Assembly: GCF_000196455.1 (NCBI RefSeq)
Contig: NC_014614.1
Location: 265,501-329,500, forward strand
DNA: 64,000 nucleotides
Source of the DNA: Acetoanaerobium sticklandii
GTDB lineage: Bacteria > Bacillota > Clostridia > Peptostreptococcales > Filifactoraceae
Reading direction: 5' to 3'
This document shows positions 56,874-64,000 of this stretch, piece after piece. The notes beneath the pieces are model-generated. The model worked only from the letters and a program-made list of their open reading frames with translations. It was not told the origin of the DNA and did not search any database. Position numbers and translations under genes: made by a program. Position 1 is the stretch's first letter. Each line of letters opens with the position of its first letter.

Positions 56874-58652
56874 TTAATGAACTGGAAGCTTAATAACTTG
56901 ACCAGCTTTTAGTTTTAGCATTGGGTTAGAAATTTCTGGGTTTAATACTAAAATATGTTGCCAAGCGAAACCATGGTTCATAGCAAGTTCCATCATATGC
57001 ATTTCACTTGTAACTGTGTAGTTCATAGTTTCCATTGGTTCAGGAACTATTACTTTACCATCTTGTGGCACTGGCACAGGCTCAGGCATAGGTTCTGGAG
57101 CAGGTGTAACAGGAGCTGTTTCATTTACAGTCATTCTAGGAACTAGTGTAGTAGAAATAGTACCCATTTTCTTAATATAGTTTACTAAGATTTCATCAAA
57201 TGCTGCATATTCATTAACTGTAGCATAAGGCTTAAGCATAGTGTAATCGTCTCCACCAGCTGCCATAAAGTCATTAGTAACGAATAAATAAGCTTTTTCC
57301 ATATCTACAGGAGAGCCGCCTATCATTAAATCACTTACTCTTGAGCCTGCAGGATTAGCAGTGTTAAAAGTAAATGTTATTCCAGCAACGTGAGGGAAGC
57401 CTCCGTTTTGCTCTGGATATTTAGAAAGTCCGTGCTCTAAAGCTGCTTTGATATCTTTTCCTTTTACTTCTTTAGTTACTAGATAATTTCCAAATGGGAA
57501 AGAAGTTACAATATGGTTCTTAGTGATGTCGCCAGCTTCGATAGAAGCACGAATTCCACCACCGTTAGTAAGAGCTACTTCAGCTCCAGTAGCATCTAGC
57601 ATAGCATCAGCTACTAATTGTCCGAAGTTAGTTTCTTTAGTACGAACATTTTCTCTAGCTCCATCAAGCATAACTGTAGAAGTACCTATTTTTTCAGATA
57701 GGATTTCATTTAGTCCCTTATCTATATCAGCTAGAAGTGCTACAACATCTGGATGAGGAACTATATCTTTAGTATCAGCTGCAGCCATAAGCTTAGCGGA
57801 TTTTTCTGTAACTTCGCCATTTGCGATTTTTAAAGTTACTATTCCAAAAGCTTTGTCATATTCGCCAGTACTAGCGATAAGAGTATTTTTTACCATACGG
57901 CCTTCTTCAAGTGTAGTATGGCTGTGTCCATCTATTACTAAATCGATGCCATCTACAGCTTCTGCAACTTTATCAGAAGTGTCATCACCTTGGTCTAGAC
58001 CTAGGTGAGTAAGAGCTATAATAACATCTACATTTTCTTTTTCTAGAGCTTCTACAGATTTTTTAGCAGCAGCTATAGTGTCTGTAAAGTCTATTGTTTC
58101 TACGTTTTTAGGATTTGTTTTGTATGAAGTCTCAGGAGTAGAAAGTCCAAAGATACCTACCTTAAATCCATCCATTTCTTTTATAACATAAGGCTTGAAA
58201 ACCTCTTTGCCTGATTTATCCATAACATTTGCAGATACGATAGGAAAGTTCATCATCTTCTCTAATTCCTGCAATCTAGCAAAGCCATAGTTAAAGTCGT
58301 GGTTTCCTGGAGTAAAAGCATCGATGCCCATAAGATTAAGAATCTTAACTATACTTTCGCCTTGGCTAAGTGTAGCTATAGGCTGACCATGAAGAGTATC
58401 CCCAGCATCTAGCATAAGCACGTTTGGATTTTCCTTTAATAAATCTTGCTTGTACTGAGCAATACGGTCAAAACCTACACCTGTTACTACTCCATCTTTC
58501 TCCACTGATTTAACTCTGGCATGAGTATCATTGAAATGAAGGATAACAAGCTCTTTTGCATCGTCAGCAAAAGCAGAAATAGGATTAAATAATACAAGAG
58601 AAAGTACCATAGTAATACTTAAAGCAAGTGACATAAATCTTTTGTTTCGCAT
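56874..58652 (-). CDS. Secreted 5'-nucleotidase/metallophosphoesterase with C-terminal LysM domain
   Basis: A 592-aa exported enzyme. A signal peptide (about 1-29, MSLALSITMVLSLVLFNPISAFA) is followed by the calcineurin-like metallophosphoesterase domain: LHFNDTHARV, MLDAGDTLHGQP, PGNHDFNYG, THLGLDQGDD and DGHSHT. The 5'-nucleotidase C-terminal domain shows NGGGIRASIEAGDI and FPFGNYLV. A Pro-rich linker (about 520-540) leads to a LysM-like module (543-592, YTVTSEMHMMELAMNHGFAWQHILVLNPEI, LKAGQVIKLP) that should bind peptidoglycan. It releases phosphate and nucleosides outside the cell. It lies 126 bases after cobT with its own promoter. Confidence 0.92.
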   Translation of the reverse strand: MRNKRFMSLALSITMVLSLVLFNPISAFADDAKELVILHFNDTHARVKSVEKDGVVTGVGFDRIAQYKQDLLKENPNVLMLDAGDTLHGQPIATLSQGESIVKILNLMGIDAFTPGNHDFNYGFARLQELEKMMNFPIVSANVMDKSGKEVFKPYVIKEMDGFKVGIFGLSTPETSYKTNPKNVETIDFTDTIAAAKKSVEALEKENVDVIIALTHLGLDQGDDTSDKVAEAVDGIDLVIDGHSHTTLEEGRMVKNTLIASTGEYDKAFGIVTLKIANGEVTEKSAKLMAAADTKDIVPHPDVVALLADIDKGLNEILSEKIGTSTVMLDGARENVRTKETNFGQLVADAMLDATGAEVALTNGGGIRASIEAGDITKNHIVTSFPFGNYLVTKEVKGKDIKAALEHGLSKYPEQNGGFPHVAGITFTFNTANPAGSRVSDLMIGGSPVDMEKAYLFVTNDFMAAGGDDYTMLKPYATVNEYAAFDEILVNYIKKMGTISTTLVPRMTVNETAPVTPAPEPMPEPVPVPQDGKVIVPEPMETMNYTVTSEMHMMELAMNHGFAWQHILVLNPEISNPMLKLKAGQVIKLPVH

Positions 58653-58703
58653 AAAACCCTCCTTATTATAATAATATTATTGCGAGGAATTAATTTACCC
58701 CGC

Positions 58704-58732
58704 TATATAATTATAGACCAAATATCCGTCAA
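58704..58732 (-). promoter_or_regulatory. Promoter of the 5'-nucleotidase gene
   Basis: On the minus strand TTGACG (58732-58727) and TATATA (58709-58704) have a 17-base spacer, about 50 bases before the start codon. Confidence 0.5.
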
Positions 58733-58778
58733 ATAAACATATAAATGTAAAATTAGCTTTAATTTTTTGAATTTTCTT

Positions 58779-59825
58779 TTAAACTGTAAAGCCCGCTTCT
58801 TCAAAGGTATACATATTTTTGTAGGTGAAGTTAGCCGCTTCGATAATATTAAAGCAAAGTGCAGCGCCAGAGCCTTCGCCTAGTCTCATGTCCATCTGAA
58901 GCATAGGTGAGAGCTCAAGTAAATCAAAAGCTTTTTTTGAGGCAGGCTCAGCAGAAAAATGTGATGGAATCATATAAAGCTTTGATAGGGGATTAAGCTT
59001 GATTGCAAGTATAGCTGAAGCATAAGAAATAACTCCATCTAGTACTACAGGAATATTTCTGCTAGCACATGCTAGGATAGCTCCTGTCATGGCACCTATT
59101 TCAAAGCCTCCGACCTTAGCAAGTACGTCGATAGGGTCATTTTTATCAGGAGCATTAAGCTCGATAGATTTTTTAATTACATTTGCTTTATGTATTACGC
59201 CCTCGCTGTTGAGTCCAGCACCTATACCAGTTACTTCTATAGGCTCATAATTTCCGTAAACTGATATGATAGCGCTAGTAGGCGTAGTATTTGCTATACC
59301 CATTTCACCTACTCCTATTACTCTGTAGCCAGCATCTATTAGCTTGTTAGTTTCTTCTATGCCTATTTCAATAGAAAAAATCGCTTCATCATAGCTCATA
59401 GCAGGTCCTTTTGCCATATTAGAAGTGCCTTTTCTTATTTTTCTGTTGATTACACCTGGAAGAATTTCGTCGCAGTTTACACCTACATCTACACCGTAGA
59501 CATCAGCATTTGCAAATCTAGCTAGAGCACCTACTCCAGTTATTTTTCTCACGTAATTTGGAATTTGAATTTTAGTTATTTCCTGAGCATTTGGAGCTAC
59601 TCCTTCTTCATATACTCCGTGGTCACCAGCAAAAGCTATTACAGCTTTTTTAGTAGTGTCATAAAATTCCTGTCCATATATACCAGCAAGCTGAATTGAT
59701 ATTTCTTCTAGCTTTCCTAGACTGCCCTTAGGCTTTATGAGTAAATCTTGTCTTTCCTGTGCTTTTTTCATCATTTCTTCGTCCAAATTTGTTATACTAG
59801 CGATAGTACTCTTAAAAAGTTCCAT
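58779..59825 (-). CDS. cobT: Nicotinate-nucleotide-dimethylbenzimidazole phosphoribosyltransferase
   Basis: A 348-aa enzyme that activates the lower-ligand base of cobalamin by making alpha-ribazole phosphate. Landmarks: RQDLLIKPKGSLGKLEEISIQLAGI, FAGDHGVYEEGVAPNAQEIT, GEMGIANTTPTSAI, GGFEIGAMTGAILACA and MDMRLGEGSGAALCFNII, the last containing the catalytic Glu. Complete. It is alone here but matches the B12 demand of the eut locus. A palindrome overlaps its predicted transcription start. Confidence 0.95.
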   Translation of the reverse strand: MELFKSTIASITNLDEEMMKKAQERQDLLIKPKGSLGKLEEISIQLAGIYGQEFYDTTKKAVIAFAGDHGVYEEGVAPNAQEITKIQIPNYVRKITGVGALARFANADVYGVDVGVNCDEILPGVINRKIRKGTSNMAKGPAMSYDEAIFSIEIGIEETNKLIDAGYRVIGVGEMGIANTTPTSAIISVYGNYEPIEVTGIGAGLNSEGVIHKANVIKKSIELNAPDKNDPIDVLAKVGGFEIGAMTGAILACASRNIPVVLDGVISYASAILAIKLNPLSKLYMIPSHFSAEPASKKAFDLLELSPMLQMDMRLGEGSGAALCFNIIEAANFTYKNMYTFEEAGFTV

Positions 59826-59856
59826 TAATTTACTCCCCTTGTCCCGTATATTTAAC

Positions 59857-59901
59857 GCAAATGATTTGCATCTTTATATTTATTATACTACCGTTAGTCA
59901 A
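59857..59901 (-). promoter_or_regulatory. cobT promoter with palindrome at the start site
   Basis: On the minus strand TTGACT (59901-59896) and TATAAA (59878-59873) are 17 bases apart. GCAAAT-G-ATTTGC (59857-59869), a perfect 6-1-6 palindrome, covers the expected transcription start. The binding regulator is not known. Confidence 0.5.
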
Positions 59902-59940
59902 GCATGAAAATGGGTAAAAATTAATCAGCGAGGTGAGAAA

Positions 59941-60822
59941 ATGAAACTATATCAAGAAAATAATAAAGTAATAATCGATAAAATCAAAGATTTTGAACCA
60001 AAGCATATATTTGAGTGTGGGCAGTGCTTCAGATGGGATAAAGAGGAAGACGGCTCCTACACAGGAGTAGCAAATGGAAAAGTTCTTAATGTAAAGCTAG
60101 AGGGAGACACTCTAATACTAGACAACACAAATCTAGATGACTATCATAGAATCTGGCATAACTACTTTGACATGGGTAGAGATTATTCTGCTATAAAAGC
60201 AGAACTTGCTCAGATGGATGAACATCTCTACAATGCAACTATATTTGGTCAAGGAATGAGGATTTTGAATCAAGATACCTTTGAAATTGTTATTTCCTTT
60301 ATAATATCAGCCAGAAATGCCATCCCTATGATAAAAAGAAGCGTGGCATTCTTATCTAAAGCTCTAGGAGAGGAAATCGGAGAATATAGAGGAAAGAAGT
60401 ATTATGCTTTTCCGACTCCAAAAGCTCTTTCATCTTGTGATGAGCAAGTACTGATTGATTCAAAGGTGGCTTTTAGAAAAGGCTATATAAGAGATGCAAG
60501 CTATATCCAGCATTCACTTCAAATGGATATGTATAAGCTAAGGAATCTGCCTACAGATATGGCAAGAAAAGAGCTAATGACAATTCCTGGAGTTGGGCCA
60601 AAGGTTTCAGATTGTATTTTGCTGTTTGGACTTTCAAAATACGATGTATTTCCTGTAGATGTGTGGGTACAAAGAGTAATGCATGAGTTTTATATTGAAA
60701 AAGAAATGAAGGACCTAAAGAAAATTAGAGAGTTTGGAATAGATATGTTTAAAGACAAATCTGGAATAGCTCAACAATATTTATTTTACTATGCTAGAGA
60801 AAAGGGGATAGGGAGGAAGTAA
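59941..60822 (+). CDS. 8-oxoguanine DNA glycosylase (OGG1 family)
   Basis: A 293-aa base-excision repair glycosylase/lyase. The N-terminal OGG domain shows FECGQCFRWDKEEDGSYTGV. The helix-hairpin-helix is LMTIPGVGPKVSDCILLFGL, whose Lys corresponds to the catalytic lysine of human OGG1 (GVGTKVADC), and the catalytic Asp follows in FPVDVWVQR. Lesion specificity is taken from the family. ATG follows GAGGTGAG. It ends two bases before the cardiolipin synthase gene. Confidence 0.93.
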   Translation: MKLYQENNKVIIDKIKDFEPKHIFECGQCFRWDKEEDGSYTGVANGKVLNVKLEGDTLILDNTNLDDYHRIWHNYFDMGRDYSAIKAELAQMDEHLYNATIFGQGMRILNQDTFEIVISFIISARNAIPMIKRSVAFLSKALGEEIGEYRGKKYYAFPTPKALSSCDEQVLIDSKVAFRKGYIRDASYIQHSLQMDMYKLRNLPTDMARKELMTIPGVGPKVSDCILLFGLSKYDVFPVDVWVQRVMHEFYIEKEMKDLKKIREFGIDMFKDKSGIAQQYLFYYAREKGIGRK

Positions 60823-60824
60823 AA

Positions 60825-62288
60825 ATGACATTTACGATATTTTTTGCCATTTTAGCTATCTTTGTATCTCTGCTCATATTCTTTGAAAATCGTGACCCTG
60901 CTAAGACTATAAGCTGGCTGCTGGTCATGATTTTTTTGCCTGGTATTGGCTTTGTGCTCTACTTGTTATTTGGTGAAAATTTAAGATCATCTAAGGTCAA
61001 GAAAACCAAGGTAGCAGTTGCAAAATTTTTAAACAGTCAAGACATAAAGGGCATGATAAGTCTGCAAATATTAAGTGCAACACAAAAGCAAGCTTTAAAA
61101 GACAATGTCATGTTTCACGATTTAGAATCTGAGGGTAAAAAGAAGGTAATGCAGCTGATACTAAACTCAGAAAGATCTCCTTTTACTTTAAATAACAAAG
61201 TAGATATATATACAGATGGGCTTGATAAATTCGAGCAGATGTTAAAAGATATCGAAAATGCAAGAAGCTATATTCATTTGGAATACTTTATAGTGAAAAA
61301 CTCTGAAATAGGAAAAAAACTCAAGGATGCGCTTATAAAAAAAGCGAAGCAGGGAGTGAAGGTTAGATTTATATATGATGAAATAGGGAGCTTCAGGCTC
61401 ATATTTCATCCTGATTTTGCGAGAGAGATGAAATCGGCAGGAATTGAATTTCGCCCATTTATTCATATTCATTTCCCTTATATTCATAGGAAATTTAACT
61501 ACAGGAATCATAGAAAAATCTGCGTAATAGATGGAGAAATAGGCTATATAGGAGGCCTCAATATAGGAGATGAGTATGTTCACGAAAATAAGAAATTTGG
61601 ATTTTGGAGAGACACCCACCTTCGCATAGAGGGAGAGTCTGTATATATGCTCCAAACGATATTTTTAGTAGATTACTATATTGGCAGTGGACAAAAGCTA
61701 AATCAGCAGGAATTATTTCCTTCTATGGCATATAAAGGAGATTCTCTTATTCAAATAGTATCTTCAGGTCCTGATAATCAGTATGAAAGTATCTACAATG
61801 CTTATTTTTCATCTATAGCCCATGCTAAAAATACAATATATATAGAAACACCTTACTTCATACCTGACGACGCTCTGCTTACAGCACTTAGGACAGCAGT
61901 ACTTTCTAGTGTAGATGTAAGGATAATATTTCCCTCATTTCCAGACCACAATGTAGTCTACTATGCATCCTTGTCGTATTTAGAAGAGCTTTTGGAGCTA
62001 GGATGCAAAGTATATCTCTATGAAAAAGGCTTTATTCACTCTAAGATGATTTTAGTTGATGAGGAAATAGCTTCTGTAGGTACTGCAAATATGGATATAA
62101 GAAGCTTTATGATTAACTTTGAGGTCAATGCTTTCATATATGATGAGCCTACAATTTCAAGGCTATATGAGATATTTGAAGCTGACATAAAGGACTCTAA
62201 AGAGCTTCTTTATTCAGATTTTAAAGCTCGTCCTATTGTTCAAAAAATCGCAGAATCAGCTGCTAGACTATTTTCGCCGATATTATAA
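60825..62288 (+). CDS. cls: Cardiolipin synthase
   Basis: A 487-aa membrane phospholipase-D-family enzyme that joins two phosphatidylglycerols to cardiolipin. Two N-terminal membrane helices (about 2-18 and 30-52) precede two HKD catalytic motifs: HRKICVIDGEIGYIGGLNIGDEY and HSKMILVDEEIASVGTANMDIRSF. The conserved DPAKTISWLLVMIFLPGIGFVLYLLFG is present. ATG follows GGGAGGAAG. Probably in one unit with the glycosylase. Confidence 0.95.
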   Translation: MTFTIFFAILAIFVSLLIFFENRDPAKTISWLLVMIFLPGIGFVLYLLFGENLRSSKVKKTKVAVAKFLNSQDIKGMISLQILSATQKQALKDNVMFHDLESEGKKKVMQLILNSERSPFTLNNKVDIYTDGLDKFEQMLKDIENARSYIHLEYFIVKNSEIGKKLKDALIKKAKQGVKVRFIYDEIGSFRLIFHPDFAREMKSAGIEFRPFIHIHFPYIHRKFNYRNHRKICVIDGEIGYIGGLNIGDEYVHENKKFGFWRDTHLRIEGESVYMLQTIFLVDYYIGSGQKLNQQELFPSMAYKGDSLIQIVSSGPDNQYESIYNAYFSSIAHAKNTIYIETPYFIPDDALLTALRTAVLSSVDVRIIFPSFPDHNVVYYASLSYLEELLELGCKVYLYEKGFIHSKMILVDEEIASVGTANMDIRSFMINFEVNAFIYDEPTISRLYEIFEADIKDSKELLYSDFKARPIVQKIAESAARLFSPIL

Positions 62289-62346
62289 AAAAAATCAAAA
62301 AAAGGACTTGAAAAAAATTCAAATATTATATAACATATACTATGTA

Positions 62347-62373
62347 GTAGCACTCGATATAAAAGAGTGCTAA
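62347..62373 (+). promoter_or_regulatory. CIRCE operator (HrcA site)
   Basis: TAGCACTC (ending 62355), a nine-base spacer, and GAGTGCTAA (62365-62373). This is the CIRCE inverted repeat with one base off in the left arm. It precedes groES, as expected for HrcA repression. Confidence 0.95.
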
Positions 62374-62469
62374 CATTTAAACTAAAATTAAGCGCAAAGC
62401 TAGTCTTTGCAATAAAGCATCCCTTTATAGGGAGTATTAAATAATATTATTTAGGAGGGAATGTTTATT

Positions 62470-62754
62470 ATGAAAATCAGACCATTAGCAGACAGAGTGG
62501 TAATTAAGATGGTAGAAGCAGAAGAAAAAACTAAAAGCGGTATCGTACTTCCAGGAAGTGCAAAGGAGCAGCCACAAATGGCTGAGGTAGTAGAAGTAGG
62601 ACCTGGTGGAGTAGTTGACGGCAAAGAAATCAAGATGGAGCTAAAGGTAGGAGATAAAGTACTTTTCTCTAAATACGCAGGAACTGAAGTTAAATTAGAT
62701 GGACAAGAGTTCACTATATTAAGACAAAGCGATATTTTAGCTGTAGTAGAATAA
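62470..62754 (+). CDS. groES: Co-chaperonin GroES
   Basis: A 94-aa 10-kDa chaperonin that caps GroEL. Sequence is canonical: KIRPLADRVVIKMVEAEEKTKSGIVLPGSAKEQPQMAEVVEVGPG, with the mobile loop around KTKSGIVLPG. The ATG at 62470 is used because AGGAGGG (62453-62459) is ten bases before it; the ATG at 62461 is too close. Confidence 0.97.
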   Translation: MKIRPLADRVVIKMVEAEEKTKSGIVLPGSAKEQPQMAEVVEVGPGGVVDGKEIKMELKVGDKVLFSKYAGTEVKLDGQEFTILRQSDILAVVE

Positions 62755-62834
62755 GAAATTTCACAAATAAAACAATCATAAGAGATTAATCATAAAAAAG
62801 TAACTTGATTATAAATTAGGAGGAGTAATATAAG

Positions 62835-64000
62835 ATGGCTAAAGAAATTAGATTTTCAGAAGAAGCTAGAAAAGCTTTAGAAATTGGCGTTAATAAGCTT
62901 GCAGATACAGTAAAAGTAACTATTGGACCTAAAGGAAGAAACGTAATTTTAGATAAAAAATTCGGTTCACCACTTATTACTAACGACGGTGTAACTATAG
63001 CAAAAGAAATCGAATTAGAAGATCCATATGAAAATATGGGAGCTCAGCTAGTTAAAGAGGTTGCTACTAAAACTAACGACGTAGCAGGCGATGGTACTAC
63101 AACAGCAACACTTTTAGCTCAAGCAATAATCAGAGAAGGTCTTAAAAACGTAGCTGCTGGTTCAAACCCTATTCTGCTTAGAAAAGGTATCCAAAAAGCT
63201 GTAGATACAGCAGTAGCAACACTAAAAGCAAATTCTAGAACAATTGAAAATAAAGAGTCTATAGCTCAAGTTGCAGCTATTTCTGCAGGAGACGATGAAA
63301 TCGGTAAATTAATTGCTGAAGCTATGGAAAAAGTAGGAAATGACGGAGTTATAACTGTAGAAGAATCAAAATCTATGGGAACTACTCTTGAAGTGGTTGA
63401 AGGTATGCAGTTTGATAGAGGATATGTATCTGCTTACATGGTAACAGATGTAGAAAAAATGGAAGCTACTCTTAGCGAGCCTTACATCCTAATCACTGAC
63501 AAGAAAATTTCTAATATCCAAGAAATCCTTCCAATACTAGAGCAAATAGTACAACAAGGAAGAAGACTTCTTATCATTGCTGAAGATGTTGAAGGAGAGG
63601 CTTTATCTACACTAGTTGTAAACAAATTAAGAGGAACATTTGAAGTTGTTGCTGTTAAAGCTCCAGGCTTTGGTGACAGAAGAAAAGCTATGCTAGAAGA
63701 TATTGCTATCCTTACAGGTGGAAGAGTGATTTCTGAAGAAATCGGCTTAGACCTTAAAGAAGCTACATTAGATATGCTAGGAAAAGCTACTACAGTTAAA
63801 ATCTCAAAAGAGAACACAACTATAGTAAACGGAGCTGGGGAAGAAAAGGCTATCAAAGATAGAATAGCTCAAATCAAGAGACAAATCGAAGAAACTACTT
63901 CTGAATTTGATAAAGAAAAGCTTCAAGAAAGACTTGCTAAGCTTTCTGGTGGAGTAGCAGTTATCGAAGTAGGAGCAGCTACTGAAACAGAACTAAAAGA
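62835..64000 (+). CDS. groEL: Chaperonin GroEL (3' truncated)
   Basis: The frame is open from ATG 62835 to the window end, giving the first 388 residues of about 540. The start MAKEIRFSEEARKALEIGVNKLADTVKVTIGPKGRNVILDK is canonical, as are the nucleotide-binding GDGTTTATLLAQAI and the apical segments GMQFDRGYVSAYM and KAPGFGDRRKAMLEDIAILTGG. It lies 80 bases after groES behind AGGAGGAG and is part of the CIRCE-controlled operon. Confidence 0.97.
   Translation, partial: MAKEIRFSEEARKALEIGVNKLADTVKVTIGPKGRNVILDKKFGSPLITNDGVTIAKEIELEDPYENMGAQLVKEVATKTNDVAGDGTTTATLLAQAIIREGLKNVAAGSNPILLRKGIQKAVDTAVATLKANSRTIENKESIAQVAAISAGDDEIGKLIAEAMEKVGNDGVITVEESKSMGTTLEVVEGMQFDRGYVSAYMVTDVEKMEATLSEPYILITDKKISNIQEILPILEQIVQQGRRLLIIAEDVEGEALSTLVVNKLRGTFEVVAVKAPGFGDRRKAMLEDIAILTGGRVISEEIGLDLKEATLDMLGKATTVKISKENTTIVNGAGEEKAIKDRIAQIKRQIEETTSEFDKEKLQERLAKLSGGVAVIEVGAATETELK

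Noticed and set aside
63482..63856. 124-codon open frame on the minus strand inside groEL
   Set aside because: Antisense shadow of a highly conserved gene.
1..64000. CRISPR array, prophage or RNA genes
   Set aside because: No regularly spaced repeats, no phage structural genes, and no tRNA or rRNA sequence could be recognised.

Overview
The window is 64 kb of AT-rich DNA from a strictly anaerobic, low-GC Firmicute (class Clostridia). The basis is the strong AGA/ATA codon preference, AGGAGG-type ribosome sites, AddAB rather than RecBCD, an anaerobe-type hybrid cluster protein, NAD-linked PyrK/PyrD and an ethanolamine microcompartment under EutV/EutW control. A Peptostreptococcaceae-like genus fits, but the sequence read here does not prove a genus. 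No rRNA, tRNA, CRISPR array or prophage was seen.

Layout. 1-5.6 kb: end of addB and complete addA (recombinational repair nuclease). 5.8-10 kb: DegV protein, a hypothetical protein, then a DUF819 permease, DUF3870 protein and dipeptide epimerase that look like one unit for cell-wall dipeptides. 10-16.8 kb: hcp, a GNAT-nitrilase fusion, the queuosine-precursor transporter queT behind a likely preQ1 pseudoknot, and a chemoreceptor behind a sigma-D-like promoter. 17-23.7 kb: LCP protein, small membrane proteins, MFS transporter, and a lipoprotein with calcium-type repeats next to an OmpR/histidine kinase pair.

23.7-40.5 kb is the centrepiece: an apparently complete ethanolamine-utilisation locus (eutS-P-V-W-A-B-C-L-K-E-M-T, pduL-type phosphotransacylase, a small unknown protein, eutH-Q-J-N, then pduS- and pduT-like genes). 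Its leader carries the dual-hexaloop ANTAR element and an overlapping terminator. Ethanolamine enters by EutH and is split by B12-dependent EutBC. EutA and EutT serve the cofactor, EutE makes acetyl-CoA and the PduL enzyme makes acetyl phosphate, all inside a shell of EutS/L/K/M/N plus PduT. No EutG-type alcohol dehydrogenase lies in the locus. PduS/PduT may supply a redox path through the shell, and a short LTPxA motif recurs in three of its proteins.

40.5-48.3 kb: tyrS, a CorC-like CBS protein, a Fur-boxed feoA-feoA-feoB-Cys-rich iron operon, and cbiK-cbiQ-cbiO for cobalt, which with cobT at 59 kb fits the B12 demand of ethanolamine lyase. 48.4-54.8 kb: LapA-like protein, universal stress protein, and pyrB-C-F-K-D-E with a PyrR-like hairpin before pyrB and a PyrI zinc domain fused to PyrB. 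54.8-56.8 kb: an IS110-family element sits between a CsoR-type operator/promoter and copZ. 56.8-64 kb: LysM-tailed 5'-nucleotidase, cobT, OGG1-like glycosylase, cardiolipin synthase, and CIRCE-controlled groES-groEL, cut by the window edge.
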